From: Sphingomonas sanxanigenens
GTDB taxonomy: Bacteria; Pseudomonadota; Alphaproteobacteria; Sphingomonadales; Sphingomonadaceae
Direction: 5' to 3'
Assembly (NCBI GenBank): GCA_003240855.1
Contig: QFNN01000003.1
Coordinates: forward strand, 11,263-75,262
Length of the DNA stretch: 64,000 nucleotides
In this document: one piece after another, positions 43,402 to 51,552 of the stretch
How positions within the stretch are numbered: the stretch's first letter is position 1
How the letters are laid out: every line of letters starts with the position of its first letter
Notes under the pieces: generated by a model
Told to the model about the DNA's origin: nothing
Databases searched by the model: none
The model's input: only the letters and a program-made list of their open reading frames with translations
Position numbers and translations under genes: made by a program

Positions 43402-44130
43402 TCAAGTGCTCCAGCCGCCGTCGATTACGAACGGCTGGCCCGTGACGAAAGCGGCGGCGTCGCTCGCGAGATACAGGGCGAGCGCGGCGATCTCGGTCGG
43501 GCGGCCGACCCGCCCCATCGGCTGACGCGCCTGGAATGCCGCCCATGCGGCCTCGTAATCGCCGGTTGCGCGAAGGCGATCGTGCAGAGAGGGGGTGTCC
43601 ACCGTGCCGGGGCAGATGGCGTTGCAGCGAATCCCCTGGGTCACGAAGTCCGCCGCGACCGCTTTGGTGAGGCCGATGACGGCGGCCTTCGTCGTGCCAT
43701 AAGCGAATCGATTGGCCACGCCCATCACGGAACTGGCGACTGACGCGATGTTGATGATGGAGCCGCCGCCGTTGGCGATCATCTCCGGCAATGCGCGCCG
43801 GATTAGCCGATACATGGCGGTGACATTGATATCGAAGGACAAAGCCCAGTCCTTCTCATCGCACTCGAGGATCGAGCCGTTCGCAACATAGCCGGCGCAG
43901 TTGAACAGGATGTCGATCGGCCCCGCCTCGGCGAGAGCGTTGGCGATGGCCGCATCGTCGCAAACGTCCAACGCCAGCGTTCGGCAGCCATCGAGCGTTT
44001 CGAGTTTCTCCGCGCTGATGTCCGTCGCCACGACGGTGGCGCCTTCCCGCGCGAACATCAGAGCGGTTTCGCGGCCGATACCCTGGCCAGCAGCAGTGAC
44101 GAAGGCGGTCTTGCCTTTCAAACTTGTCAT
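43402..44130 (-). CDS. SDR, probable 2-keto-3-deoxy-L-fuconate dehydrogenase
   Basis: 242-residue classical SDR. GxxxGxG is AAGQGIGRETA, with an aspartate after the second strand (VVATDIS), which favours NAD+. The NAG motif is NCAGYVANG and the active-site YxxxK is FAYGTTKAA (Tyr144, Lys148). Its overall pattern is close to the BDH2/DHRS6 branch, the group that includes the KDF dehydrogenase of the L-fucose pathway in Xanthomonas. In that pathway it oxidises 2-keto-3-deoxy-L-fuconate to the 2,4-diketo acid. An AAAGG ribosome site precedes the ATG. Alternatively it could oxidise L-fucose itself, though an aldo/keto reductase for that step is next door. Confidence 0.82.
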   Translation of the reverse strand: MTSLKGKTAFVTAAGQGIGRETALMFAREGATVVATDISAEKLETLDGCRTLALDVCDDAAIANALAEAGPIDILFNCAGYVANGSILECDEKDWALSFDINVTAMYRLIRRALPEMIANGGGSIINIASVASSVMGVANRFAYGTTKAAVIGLTKAVAADFVTQGIRCNAICPGTVDTPSLHDRLRATGDYEAAWAAFQARQPMGRVGRPTEIAALALYLASDAAAFVTGQPFVIDGGWST

Positions 44131-44152
44131 ATACAGCCTTTCATTGAAAATC

Positions 44153-44989
44153 TCAGATGGCGGCGGGCGCTATCCGGTAAACCTGGCGTGCGGCACCGCC
44201 GAAAACGGCGTCGCAGTGCGCCGGGGCGCACGCCTCGATGCGCCGCCGGCAGATGGCGAGCCAATCGCCGTAAGTGATCGCCGTCGTCGCGACAGGCCAG
44301 TCGCTGCCCCAGATGAGGCGCTCGCCGCCGAAGTGACCGACCAGTTGCTCGATGCAGGACTCAATGACTTCGATCGGCGCGCCGGGCGGCAATTCCGTCG
44401 CCAGCCCGGAAAGCTTGCACAGGACATTGTCCTGGCGCGCAAGCGAGGCGATGTCCTGCCGCCAGCGATCCATGGCCCGCGCATCGCCGAACGGCGGCTT
44501 GCCGGCATGGTCGAGCACGATCACCAGATCGCGATGCCGCCGCGCCAGCGTCTCGATCACCATAATCTGATCGGCGCGGATCAGGGCGTCGAATACGAGT
44601 CCGGCCGCGGCGATCGCTTCGAGGCCAGCGCCCAGCGCCTCACCGAGGATCCACTCCGGATCGCCCAGATCCTGCAACATGGGACGCACGCCGACGAAAA
44701 GCGGATCTTGAGCACGCGCTTCAATGTGCGCCGGCGCGGAAGGGGCGGAGAGATCAACCCAGCCAACGACGCCGAGGATGAACCGGCTCTCCCGCGCCAG
44801 ATCGAGCAGGAAATCGGTTTCCGCAACGGTCGCCGCCGCCTGCACGGTGATGCCCCCTTGCACGCCTTGGCCTGCGAGGTGCCTTTCCAGGTCGGCGGGC
44901 AGGTAGGCGCGCCAGAGCGGCGCGCCCGGCTGCAGCCAGCCATAATCACCGCGAGCCGGATCCCAGAAATGCTGATGCGCGTCGATCAT
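44153..44989 (-). CDS. Amidohydrolase, probable L-fuconolactonase
   Basis: 278-residue metal-dependent hydrolase of the amidohydrolase_2 family (COG3618 type). It starts with DAHQHFWDP carrying the HxH metal ligands, continues with VVGWVDLSAP and GVRPMLQDLGDPEW, has the histidine in VLDHAGKPPFGD and ends with the catalytic aspartate in LIWGSDWPVA. Members of this group hydrolyse L-fucono- and related sugar lactones, fitting the cluster. It overlaps the upstream dehydrogenase stop by four bases (ATGA), so lactone formation and opening are coupled. Confidence 0.85.
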   Translation of the reverse strand: MIDAHQHFWDPARGDYGWLQPGAPLWRAYLPADLERHLAGQGVQGGITVQAAATVAETDFLLDLARESRFILGVVGWVDLSAPSAPAHIEARAQDPLFVGVRPMLQDLGDPEWILGEALGAGLEAIAAAGLVFDALIRADQIMVIETLARRHRDLVIVLDHAGKPPFGDARAMDRWRQDIASLARQDNVLCKLSGLATELPPGAPIEVIESCIEQLVGHFGGERLIWGSDWPVATTAITYGDWLAICRRRIEACAPAHCDAVFGGAARQVYRIAPAAI

Positions 44990-46023
44990 CGATCGGGGGC
45001 GCCGGGGGTTGGGGCGTCGTCGGGGATCAGCCCTTGCCGGCGCAGCGCGATCCAGAAATCGGAGGGGATCGGCGCGCGGTAAAGCGCAACGGCCTGCCGG
45101 ACCTGATCGGCGCTGCCCAGCCCGGGAATCACGCTCGCAACCGCAGGATGCGCCAACACGAACTGAAGCGCCGCAGCCGGCAGGGGCACGTCATGATCCG
45201 CGCAAACCTTCTCGATCTGCGCGACGCGCGCGATGATGTCCGCCGGCGGAGAGGCGTAGTTGTAATAAGTCGGGACGCCGGATGATACGCCGGTCGCGAG
45301 AATGCCGGAATTATAAGGGCCGCCAATGACGAGCGCCGTTCCTGCGGCCTCGCAGCGAGGTAAGAGGCTCGTCAGCGCTTCCTGCTCGAGCAAGGTATAG
45401 CGTCCGGCCAGCAGGATGACATCCAGCGCCATATGATCGAGAACCCGCCCGCACGCTTCGATCTCGTTCACGCCGATCCCGATCGCCCGGACGGCGCCCG
45501 ATTGCCGGAGTTCGGCCATTGCGCGCAAACCGCCGCCGGCGGTCAGGGCGTCGAAGTGCAGCTCATCGGCCTCGCCATGAGTCAATCGGCCGATATCGTG
45601 GACATAAAGGATGTCGATCTGCGCCAGTCCCAATCTTTGGAGGCTGTCGGCATGGGATCGAAGAATGCCGTCGTAGGAATAATCGAATACCGGCTCGAAC
45701 TGCAGCGGCGACCGGAAGCCATGGCGGAGATCGCCGGGTATGAGAGCAGAATCCGGCCGGAGCAGTCGCCCAACCTTGGTCGAGCGGACAAGATCAGGCC
45801 GCCCCCGCAGCATATCGCCCAGCCGACGCTCGCTCAGGCCGAAGCCATAATGCGGCGCCGTGTCGAAATAGCCGAAGCCGCACTCTATCGCCGCGGCGAC
45901 GGTGGCCGCGGCCTCATCATCGGGGACTGCGCGATAAAGATTGCCGATCGCCGCAGCGCCGAAGCCGAGCTCCGTCACAGCGAGCCCGGTGTCGCCGATG
46001 CTGCGGGTGGGAAGCAGCGCCAT
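44986..46023 (-). CDS. Aldo/keto reductase, probable L-fucose dehydrogenase
   Basis: 345 residues after trimming to the ATG at 46023, which follows the mutarotase stop by two bases; the extended frame to 46071 overlaps that gene. AKR motifs are GFGAAAIGNLY, FDTAPHYGFGLSERRLGD with the catalytic Asp and Tyr, RSTKVGRLLRP with the lysine and LYVHDIGRLTHG with the histidine. The protein belongs to the group that includes D-threo-aldose/L-fucose 1-dehydrogenases. Here it would oxidise L-fucopyranose to L-fucono-1,5-lactone. Cofactor preference cannot be judged. Confidence 0.85.
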   Translation of the reverse strand: MALLPTRSIGDTGLAVTELGFGAAAIGNLYRAVPDDEAAATVAAAIECGFGYFDTAPHYGFGLSERRLGDMLRGRPDLVRSTKVGRLLRPDSALIPGDLRHGFRSPLQFEPVFDYSYDGILRSHADSLQRLGLAQIDILYVHDIGRLTHGEADELHFDALTAGGGLRAMAELRQSGAVRAIGIGVNEIEACGRVLDHMALDVILLAGRYTLLEQEALTSLLPRCEAAGTALVIGGPYNSGILATGVSSGVPTYYNYASPPADIIARVAQIEKVCADHDVPLPAAALQFVLAHPAVASVIPGLGSADQVRQAVALYRAPIPSDFWIALRRQGLIPDDAPTPGAPDR

Positions 46024-46025
46024 GG

Positions 46026-46361
46026 CTATATCTCCGGATCGAGGGCGAATATTCGTTCCATCTCGATCCACTTTTCGTCGGATGCGCTACCCGGAAGGCG
46101 CTTCTGGAATCGATCCATCAGCCGTTCCCATTCCGTGATTCGCGCCGGCTCTTCAATCGCGCGCGGGAAATCGTCCGACACGTCGGCGATCATCACCAGT
46201 CGATCAGCGACCTGCCATATCTCCATCGTGTGGACGCCCTGCGCGCGAATATGGTCGAGCACCTCGATCCAGACCGCGCCCGGCCGGTGCCGGGCCCGGT
46301 ATTCGGCGATCAGATCGGCATCGTTCCGAAGATCGAGTGCGCGCACGATCCTCCGCATCAT
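46026..46361 (-). CDS. Sugar mutarotase, RhaU/L-fucose mutarotase family
   Basis: 111 residues of the L-rhamnose/L-fucose mutarotase family (COG3254). Identifying residues include an EYRARHRPGAVWIEVLDHIR block with the conserved His, HTMEIWQVADRLVMIAD and a closing region KWIEMERIFAL. It interconverts the alpha and beta anomers so that the dehydrogenase has its preferred form. The gene starts with an ATG pair; the first overlaps the permease stop (ATGA). Because no rhamnose genes are present, I read it as acting on L-fucose. Confidence 0.88.
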   Translation of the reverse strand: MMRRIVRALDLRNDADLIAEYRARHRPGAVWIEVLDHIRAQGVHTMEIWQVADRLVMIADVSDDFPRAIEEPARITEWERLMDRFQKRLPGSASDEKWIEMERIFALDPEI

Positions 46362-47662
46362 CCTTGCCCTCTCGCGAAACGCGGCGCGCGCCAGGCGAAT
46401 GCAAGGCAGACTGCGAAACACAGCGCCGGCAACGCCATTGCATATTGAAGGTGGCCGAAATGATCGGACATCAGCCCCATCGCAGGCGGGACGACGGCGC
46501 CGCCGATGATCGCCATGACGAGGAGCGGGACGGCAAGCTCGGTTTCGTCGCCCAGCCCGCGAATGCCGAAGGCGAAGATAGAGGGGAACATGATCGACAT
46601 GAAAAAGCTCGTGGCCCACAGAGCGGCGATCGCAGCCCAGCCCGAGGCCAGCGCGGCGATCACACACAGCAGAATGTTGATGGCCGCATAGATCGCCAGC
46701 AGACGACCGGAGCCAATTTTTTTCTGCAGAAACGCTCCTGAAAAGCGGCCGATCATCAGCAGGGCAAGGCTGGTCGACAGAGCGAATGCGGCCGTGCGGT
46801 CGGGAAGCTGCGGCAATTGCTCCCTGCTGAAGTCGATGAAGAAGCTCCAGATTCCGACCTGCGCTCCAACATAGGCGAATTGCGTTGCAATCGCCCAGCG
46901 GAGCGAATTGTGACGCAGGACGCGCAGAATGGGGCTGCGGCGTTTTACGGCTGAACCCGCGTTCGCGACGTCGGGAAAATGGATCCGCGCGATCGCGAAG
47001 GCCAGGACGCAAATGACCAGGCCGATGACGAGGTAAGGCCCCTGGACTGCGGCGGCCTGCGCAGCCTGGAACGCATTCAGCGCCTGCGCGGGCATCGCGC
47101 GGATTGCTTCCGGCGACGCTTCACCGCCCGAAAAGATGAAGATGCCCCCAATGAGCGGGCCGGTAACGGCGCCGAGCCCGTAGAGTGACTGCGCCAGCGT
47201 GAGCCGGGCTGCTGAGGTTTCGGGGTCGCCCAGCAGGACAATATATGGATTCGCAGATGTTTCCAGAAAGGCCAGGCCGAACGCGATTGTGTAAAGCGCG
47301 AATAGAAACACCATATAATCGCGCGTTATCGACGCCGGATAAAAAAGAAATGCGCCTGCCGCATAGAGATAAAGGCCGATAAGAATACCGGTTTTGTATC
47401 CATACCGCCGATTCAGGAGAGAGGCTGGAATGGCCGCGCAAAAATATCCGATATAGAACGCAAACTGAACAAGGCTTGCCTGCAGTTTTGTGATCGAAAG
47501 GGCGATCTGGAAATGGCGTATCAATACGTCATTGAGAGATGACGCGATCGCCCAGGAAAAAAACAGGCTTCCGACGAGCCAGAATACGATCCTGTACCTC
47601 TTCTCGACAATCGGAGGGGAAGAGGGAGGGGGGGCTCTGGAAGGCAAATCGGCTTCGGCCAT
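46358..47662 (-). CDS. fucP: L-fucose:H+ symporter, FucP-type MFS permease
   Basis: 434-residue 12-helix major facilitator protein of the FucP group. An early motif FFSWAIASSLNDVLIRHFQ contains the acidic residue and Asn/Asp pattern typical of fucose/glucose-galactose permeases. ETSANPYIVLLGDPETSAAR, the signature of the group, lies near the middle. The ATG at 47662 gives the standard cytoplasmic N-terminus; the frame runs on upstream for another 118 codons without features. First gene of the minus-strand fucose operon, with 380 bases of control region upstream. Confidence 0.9.
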   Translation of the reverse strand: MAEADLPSRAPPPSSPPIVEKRYRIVFWLVGSLFFSWAIASSLNDVLIRHFQIALSITKLQASLVQFAFYIGYFCAAIPASLLNRRYGYKTGILIGLYLYAAGAFLFYPASITRDYMVFLFALYTIAFGLAFLETSANPYIVLLGDPETSAARLTLAQSLYGLGAVTGPLIGGIFIFSGGEASPEAIRAMPAQALNAFQAAQAAAVQGPYLVIGLVICVLAFAIARIHFPDVANAGSAVKRRSPILRVLRHNSLRWAIATQFAYVGAQVGIWSFFIDFSREQLPQLPDRTAAFALSTSLALLMIGRFSGAFLQKKIGSGRLLAIYAAINILLCVIAALASGWAAIAALWATSFFMSIMFPSIFAFGIRGLGDETELAVPLLVMAIIGGAVVPPAMGLMSDHFGHLQYAMALPALCFAVCLAFAWRAPRFARGQG

Positions 47663-48042
47663 CGGTACGCAATGCTCTCCTGCGGGTGTCCGGTGCGCGT
47701 ACGGCGCGCATCCGACTCCGGCAATTCTTAATTGAGCGTGCCTGGTTGCGCCAGCTTTAATTTTCACATATAAAGTTATACAGCACATACGAATTATCCG
47801 GGAGTGCGGCGCATTTGGCGGCGCGTGCCCGATGCTGCGTTCGCGTATCCGCGGGCGGACCGGAAAGGGGGCTGCGGTCGTTGATAAATATATTTGTATT
47901 TGAGCGGCTTGCGCAAAGACGGAAAGTCCGGGCGCGGAGGCAGTCGATCCCGTCAGTTCTTCGATCCCGAGCGATCGGCCGCGTCGCGCATTTTGCGCGC
48001 GTGTCGCCTGGCGCACATTTCAATCTTGCCTGAAAGTTCTTC
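47663..48042. promoter_or_regulatory. Divergent control region of the fucose cluster
   Basis: 380 bases between fucP (minus) and the fuconate dehydratase (plus) with no supportable gene. Two A+T-rich islands stand out against the GC background: 47752-47800 and 47880-47905. The first contains CACATATAAAG (47765-47775) and ACATACGAA (47785-47793); the reverse complement of the latter, TTCGTATGT, recurs upstream of the TonB receptor. A small hairpin CGCGCA-TTT-TGCGCG (47985-47999) lies about 44 bases before the dehydratase start. Promoters for both arms are probably here, but I did not assign -35/-10 boxes. Confidence 0.6.
47785..47793. promoter_or_regulatory. ACATACGAA motif, candidate shared operator half
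   Basis: ACATACGAA lies 123 bases upstream of the fucP start on the minus strand. Its reverse complement TTCGTATGT is the core of the motif at 51272-51285 upstream of the TonB receptor. A shared regulator of the two transcription units is inferred from the repeat; the sequence alone does not name the protein. Confidence 0.4.
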
Positions 48043-49344
48043 ATGACCACCATCACGAACATGCGGGTGCTCGACGTCCGTTTCCCTACGTCGCTGGCTC
48101 TCGATGGGTCCGACGCGATGAACCCGGATCCTGATTATTCGGCGGCTTACGTCATCCTCGAGACGGATCAGCCCGGCCTCAATGGCCATGGCCTGACTTT
48201 CACCATTGGTCGCGGAAACGAGATCTGCTGCGCGGCCATCCGTGCGCTGGAGTCGGCGGTGGTCGGCCTTGATCTTGATGGCATCCGCAAGGATGGCGCG
48301 GGCTTCTGGCGCTATATTACCGGCGATAGTCAGCTTCGCTGGATCGGCCCTGACAAGGGGGCCATGCACCTTGCCGTGGGCGCGGTGGTCAATGCGGTTT
48401 GGGATCTTCTGGCCAAGGCGGCGGGCAAGCCGCTGTGGCGGCTGATCGCCGATATGTCGGCCGAAGAGATCGTCGGGCTGATCGATTTCCGCTATCTCAC
48501 GGACGCGATCACGCAGGACGAGGCGCTTGTGCTCCTCCGGCGCTGCGAGCCGGGCAAGGCCGATCGCCTCGCGCGGCTCGAGGCGACCGGCTACCCCTGC
48601 TATACCACGTCCGCCGGCTGGCTTGGCTATTCCGACGAAAAGCTCCGCAGGCTCTGTCAGGAGGCCGTGGATCAGGGCTTCAACCACATCAAGCTTAAGG
48701 TCGGGGCCGATCTGGACGACGATGTTCGCCGCGTCACGATCGCGCGTGACGTCATTGGACCGGATCGCAAGCTGATGATCGACGCCAATCAGGTGTGGGA
48801 GGCCGATCAGGCGATAGCGTGGGTCAAGGCGCTCAGCTTCGCGAAGCCCTGGTTTATCGAGGAGCCGACGAGTCCCGACGATGTCGCCGCCCACCGTCGG
48901 ATCCGGCAGGCGATTGCGCCGGTCAAGGTGGCGACCGGTGAAATGTGCCAGAATCGCATTCTTTTCAAGCAGTTCATCGCTGGAGAAGCCATCGATATCG
49001 TGCAGATCGACAGTTGCCGGGTCGGCGGCGTCAACGAGGTGCTGGCCATTTTGCTGCTTGCCGCGAAATATGGACTCCCCGTATTGCCGCACGCTGGCGG
49101 CGTGGGGCTGTGTGAATATGTCCAGCATCTGTCGATTATCGATTATCTCTGCGTATCGGGTCAGATCGAGGATCGGGTGATCGAATATGTCGATCATCTT
49201 CACGAGCATTTCGTGGACCCCTGCGTTATCCGCGACGCCGCTTATCAATTGCCGACTGCGCCCGGCTTTTCGATCGAGATGAAGCCCGAGACGCTGCGGC
49301 GCTTCGCCTATGCGGAACCGGAGGTTGGCGCTGTGCTCGCCTAG
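48043..49344 (+). CDS. fucD: L-fuconate dehydratase (enolase superfamily)
   Basis: 433 residues. Dehydrates L-fuconate to 2-keto-3-deoxy-L-fuconate. Catalytic residues fall almost exactly where the studied Xanthomonas enzyme has them: Lys217-x-Lys219 in HIKLKVG, Asp247 in MIDANQVW, Glu273 in FIEEPTSP, Glu300 in VATGEMCQNR and His350 in VLPHAGGVGL. A loop with YPCYTTSAGWLGYSDEK is characteristic of the fuconate dehydratase/ENOSF1 group. First gene of the plus-strand arm, seven bases ahead of the TPR/oxygenase gene. Human ENOSF1 homologues act on the same substrate. Confidence 0.93.
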   Translation: MTTITNMRVLDVRFPTSLALDGSDAMNPDPDYSAAYVILETDQPGLNGHGLTFTIGRGNEICCAAIRALESAVVGLDLDGIRKDGAGFWRYITGDSQLRWIGPDKGAMHLAVGAVVNAVWDLLAKAAGKPLWRLIADMSAEEIVGLIDFRYLTDAITQDEALVLLRRCEPGKADRLARLEATGYPCYTTSAGWLGYSDEKLRRLCQEAVDQGFNHIKLKVGADLDDDVRRVTIARDVIGPDRKLMIDANQVWEADQAIAWVKALSFAKPWFIEEPTSPDDVAAHRRIRQAIAPVKVATGEMCQNRILFKQFIAGEAIDIVQIDSCRVGGVNEVLAILLLAAKYGLPVLPHAGGVGLCEYVQHLSIIDYLCVSGQIEDRVIEYVDHLHEHFVDPCVIRDAAYQLPTAPGFSIEMKPETLRRFAYAEPEVGAVLA

Positions 49345-49351
49345 ATCGACG

Positions 49352-51127
49352 ATGAAATCGGGCCTGCCTCCACCTGCCTCCGCAGAGGACGCGAACCGCA
49401 TGCTCGCGGAGGCGGAGAGGTTGCGCGGCCTGGGGGCGTTCGGCGCGGCGGCAGAGGTCGTTCGCGCCGTCCTGGCGTTTACGGGTGATGATGCGGGGCT
49501 TTTGCGGGCCTATGCGCTGCTGATCAGCGACGCCGGCGATCCCGAGGCCGCCCTCGCCGTGTTGGGCCGCGCGGTGCGGCTGGCTCCTCGCGATCCCGCC
49601 ATCATAAACAGCCGGGGCGTCGTTCTTTCAAGGCTGGGCCGGCACGCCGAAGCGCTGGAAGCGCACGATCTCGCGATAACGCTCATGCCGGATTTTGAGG
49701 ATGCGCGGCTCAACAAGGCGATCAGCCTGCAGGAGTTGGGGCGCTTTGACGAAGCTCGTGCGATTTATCGGGCATTGAACGGCGTTGAAGCGCGATACGC
49801 GCTTGCGACGCTGGAGCGTGAGGCAGGAGAGCCGGCCGTCGCCGCACAGATACTCGATGATCTGATCGCAGCGGAGCCTCGCCCGGAATGGCTCAGGGCG
49901 CGTGCGATGCTTGCCCTCGAGCGGCTCGAACAGGATGCGCGCAGCCGACTGGCGGCCACGCGGCGGTCCATGCCGGACGATCCCGATCTGCTGATCGCTG
50001 ATTTGCTCGACGGCGCCGGGTGCGATGTGGAGCCGATCATCGAACGGCGTCTTGCGGCTCACCCGAACTGGTATGACGGACTGCGCGCGCTCGCCAGCTA
50101 TCGACGCGAGACGGAAGAAGGCGATGCCTGGCTTGAGCCGTTCGCGGCCGCGCTCGCCCGCCGCCCGGCGGATCCGGCGTTATGGAGGGAGTTGATCAAC
50201 GGCTTTTCGGCAGGTCATGCGTTTGCCGATGCCGCCGTTGCGTGCCATCGCGCGGCCAGGGCCACGGACGATTACGCCTTCATCGCGGCGGCTTTCGCCT
50301 TTCACAGCGCGTCGGGCAACATGGCGGCCGCTTCGGCCATCCTTGGCGACCCGCGCCTTGCGCCGCAGATCGCTCCGCTTGCACAGGCGGAGCACGCAGT
50401 GCGCCGCAGTGCGCTGGATGAGGCCGGCGATATTCTGGAACGCCTCTGCGAAACGGGGGAGGGCGGCGTCGCCGCATGGGCCTTGCGTGGCATCGTCTGG
50501 CAGATGACGGGCGACGATCGCGCGGAATGGCTCACGGGTCAGCCGGCGCTGGTCGCCGCGATCGATCTATCCTGTCACGGGGTCGACTGTGCAGCCGTCG
50601 CGGCCGCCCTCGACCATCTGCATGAGCATACCCGGCGCCCTGTCGGCCAATCAGTGCGGGGCGGTCGCCAGACGCGCGGCAATTTGTTCGCTGCCGACCT
50701 GCCCGAAATCGTCCGCCTTCGCCATGCCGTCGAAACCGCTGTCGCCGAGTTCCGGGCGGACCTGCCCCGGCGTGACGAGCGACATCCCGCCTTGCGCCAT
50801 CGCGATGCGCGCTGGCGGTTTTCCGCGAGCTGGTCGGTGAGCTTGCCGCCCGGCGGGCATCATATCAGCCACATCCACCCCAAAGGCATCTTCTCGTCCG
50901 CAACATACTGGCATGTTCCAGAGGACGATGCAGGCACGGGCGAGGGGGCTCTCGAACTGGGCGCGGCGCCGCCGCATCTTGGCGTCGATCTGCCGCCGAT
51001 CAGGCGCATATCGCCACGGGTCGGTCAACTGGTGCTGTTTCCGAGCATATTTTATCATGGCACCCGGCCGGCCACGACGGGGCGGCGGTTAACCGCCGCG
51101 TTCGACCTGGAGCCGTTTCCCGCCTGA
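49352..51127 (+). CDS. TPR protein with C-terminal 2OG-Fe(II) oxygenase-like domain
   Basis: 591 residues, no signal peptide. Residues 10-330 are helical tetratricopeptide-like repeats (for example PEAALAVLGRAVRLAPRDPA, then SRLGRHAEALEAHDLAITL). Residues 480-591 resemble the putative 2OG-Fe(II) oxygenase family PF13759: HHISHIHPKGIFSSATYW with His507 and His509, GQLVLFPSIFYHGTRP with His569, then GRRLTAAFDL with the 2-oxoglutarate arginine. It lies seven bases after the fuconate dehydratase and just before the TonB receptor. TPR proteins fused to oxygenase or sulfotransferase domains occur beside TonB receptors in sphingomonads, but their substrates are unknown to me. Hydroxylation of the receptor is a hypothesis. 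Confidence 0.75.
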   Translation: MKSGLPPPASAEDANRMLAEAERLRGLGAFGAAAEVVRAVLAFTGDDAGLLRAYALLISDAGDPEAALAVLGRAVRLAPRDPAIINSRGVVLSRLGRHAEALEAHDLAITLMPDFEDARLNKAISLQELGRFDEARAIYRALNGVEARYALATLEREAGEPAVAAQILDDLIAAEPRPEWLRARAMLALERLEQDARSRLAATRRSMPDDPDLLIADLLDGAGCDVEPIIERRLAAHPNWYDGLRALASYRRETEEGDAWLEPFAAALARRPADPALWRELINGFSAGHAFADAAVACHRAARATDDYAFIAAAFAFHSASGNMAAASAILGDPRLAPQIAPLAQAEHAVRRSALDEAGDILERLCETGEGGVAAWALRGIVWQMTGDDRAEWLTGQPALVAAIDLSCHGVDCAAVAAALDHLHEHTRRPVGQSVRGGRQTRGNLFAADLPEIVRLRHAVETAVAEFRADLPRRDERHPALRHRDARWRFSASWSVSLPPGGHHISHIHPKGIFSSATYWHVPEDDAGTGEGALELGAAPPHLGVDLPPIRRISPRVGQLVLFPSIFYHGTRPATTGRRLTAAFDLEPFPA

Positions 51128-51271
51128 CATTTCGGCGGAGCAAACATGCCGGGCCGGCTTCCATCAGCGCACGCTCCACGCGCCGCGCCCTCCATCGCGC
51201 AAAACTGCGGGCAAGGCGGCGCATCAAGGCCCGCTGGCGCGTCGACCGACGCATAAATGCCACATATTTGA

Positions 51272-51285
51272 CTTTCGTATGTAAA
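51272..51285 (+). promoter_or_regulatory. CTTTCGTATGTAAA, candidate operator 1
   Basis: Fourteen-base motif 268 bases upstream of the receptor start; 13 of 14 positions match the inverted copy at 51527-51540, and its core TTCGTATGT is the reverse complement of the motif at 47785-47793. It could be a binding site for the cluster regulator. The protein is not identified. Confidence 0.45.
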
Positions 51286-51526
51286 AACACTTGCATCAAT
51301 GATTTTGACTGGCATAACCCACCGCCAGAGGAAACCGCGCTTCCACGTTGATCGGAGTCGCGCGCTTTCGGGGAGTTGGGCCGTTTTTGGGCTGGGCGGC
51401 GATTGGTGTGATGTCGAACGTGCAATTCTGCCAATTAGTATTGTCGTGCTAATTTATATTTAAATCCGCGCTGTTTGCTTGGGGAGTGTCTCCATTTATC
51501 TACGGCTCGAATTAATTTTAGTGTGA

Positions 51527-51540
51527 TTTACATACAAAAG
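51527..51540 (-). promoter_or_regulatory. Inverted copy of the motif, candidate operator 2
   Basis: TTTACATACAAAAG, read on the minus strand as CTTTTGTATGTAAA. It lies directly before the receptor ribosome site region (GGGGAA at 51541-51546) and its ATG at 51553. With the copy 255 bases upstream it would allow looping by a multimeric repressor. Evidence is sequence similarity and position only. Confidence 0.45.
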
Positions 51541-51552
51541 GGGAATATTCAG

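Larger units (their letters stand above)
51128..51552. promoter_or_regulatory. Control region of the TonB receptor gene
   Basis: 425 bases without a gene. It is GC-rich to about 51245, then A+T-rich to the receptor start. It contains CTTTCGTATGTAAA (51272-51285) and, in the opposite direction, TTTACATACAAAAG (51527-51540); the reverse complement of the second differs from the first at one of 14 positions. A perfect 6-bp inverted repeat AATTAG/CTAATT lies at 51433-51454. The right-hand motif sits inside the translation leader, 12 bases before the start codon, where a bound protein could block transcription or translation. Confidence 0.6.

Noticed and set aside
46026..46361. Reading the mutarotase as evidence for L-rhamnose catabolism
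   Set aside because: No rhamnose isomerase, kinase, aldolase or rhamnosidase is present, while fuconate dehydratase and fucosidase are; the mutarotase family acts on both sugars.
46026..47012. A 328-codon frame containing the mutarotase as its C-terminal part
   Set aside because: The extra N-terminal part overlaps fucP and shows no family sequence; the ATG at 46361, overlapping the fucP stop, gives the normal mutarotase length.
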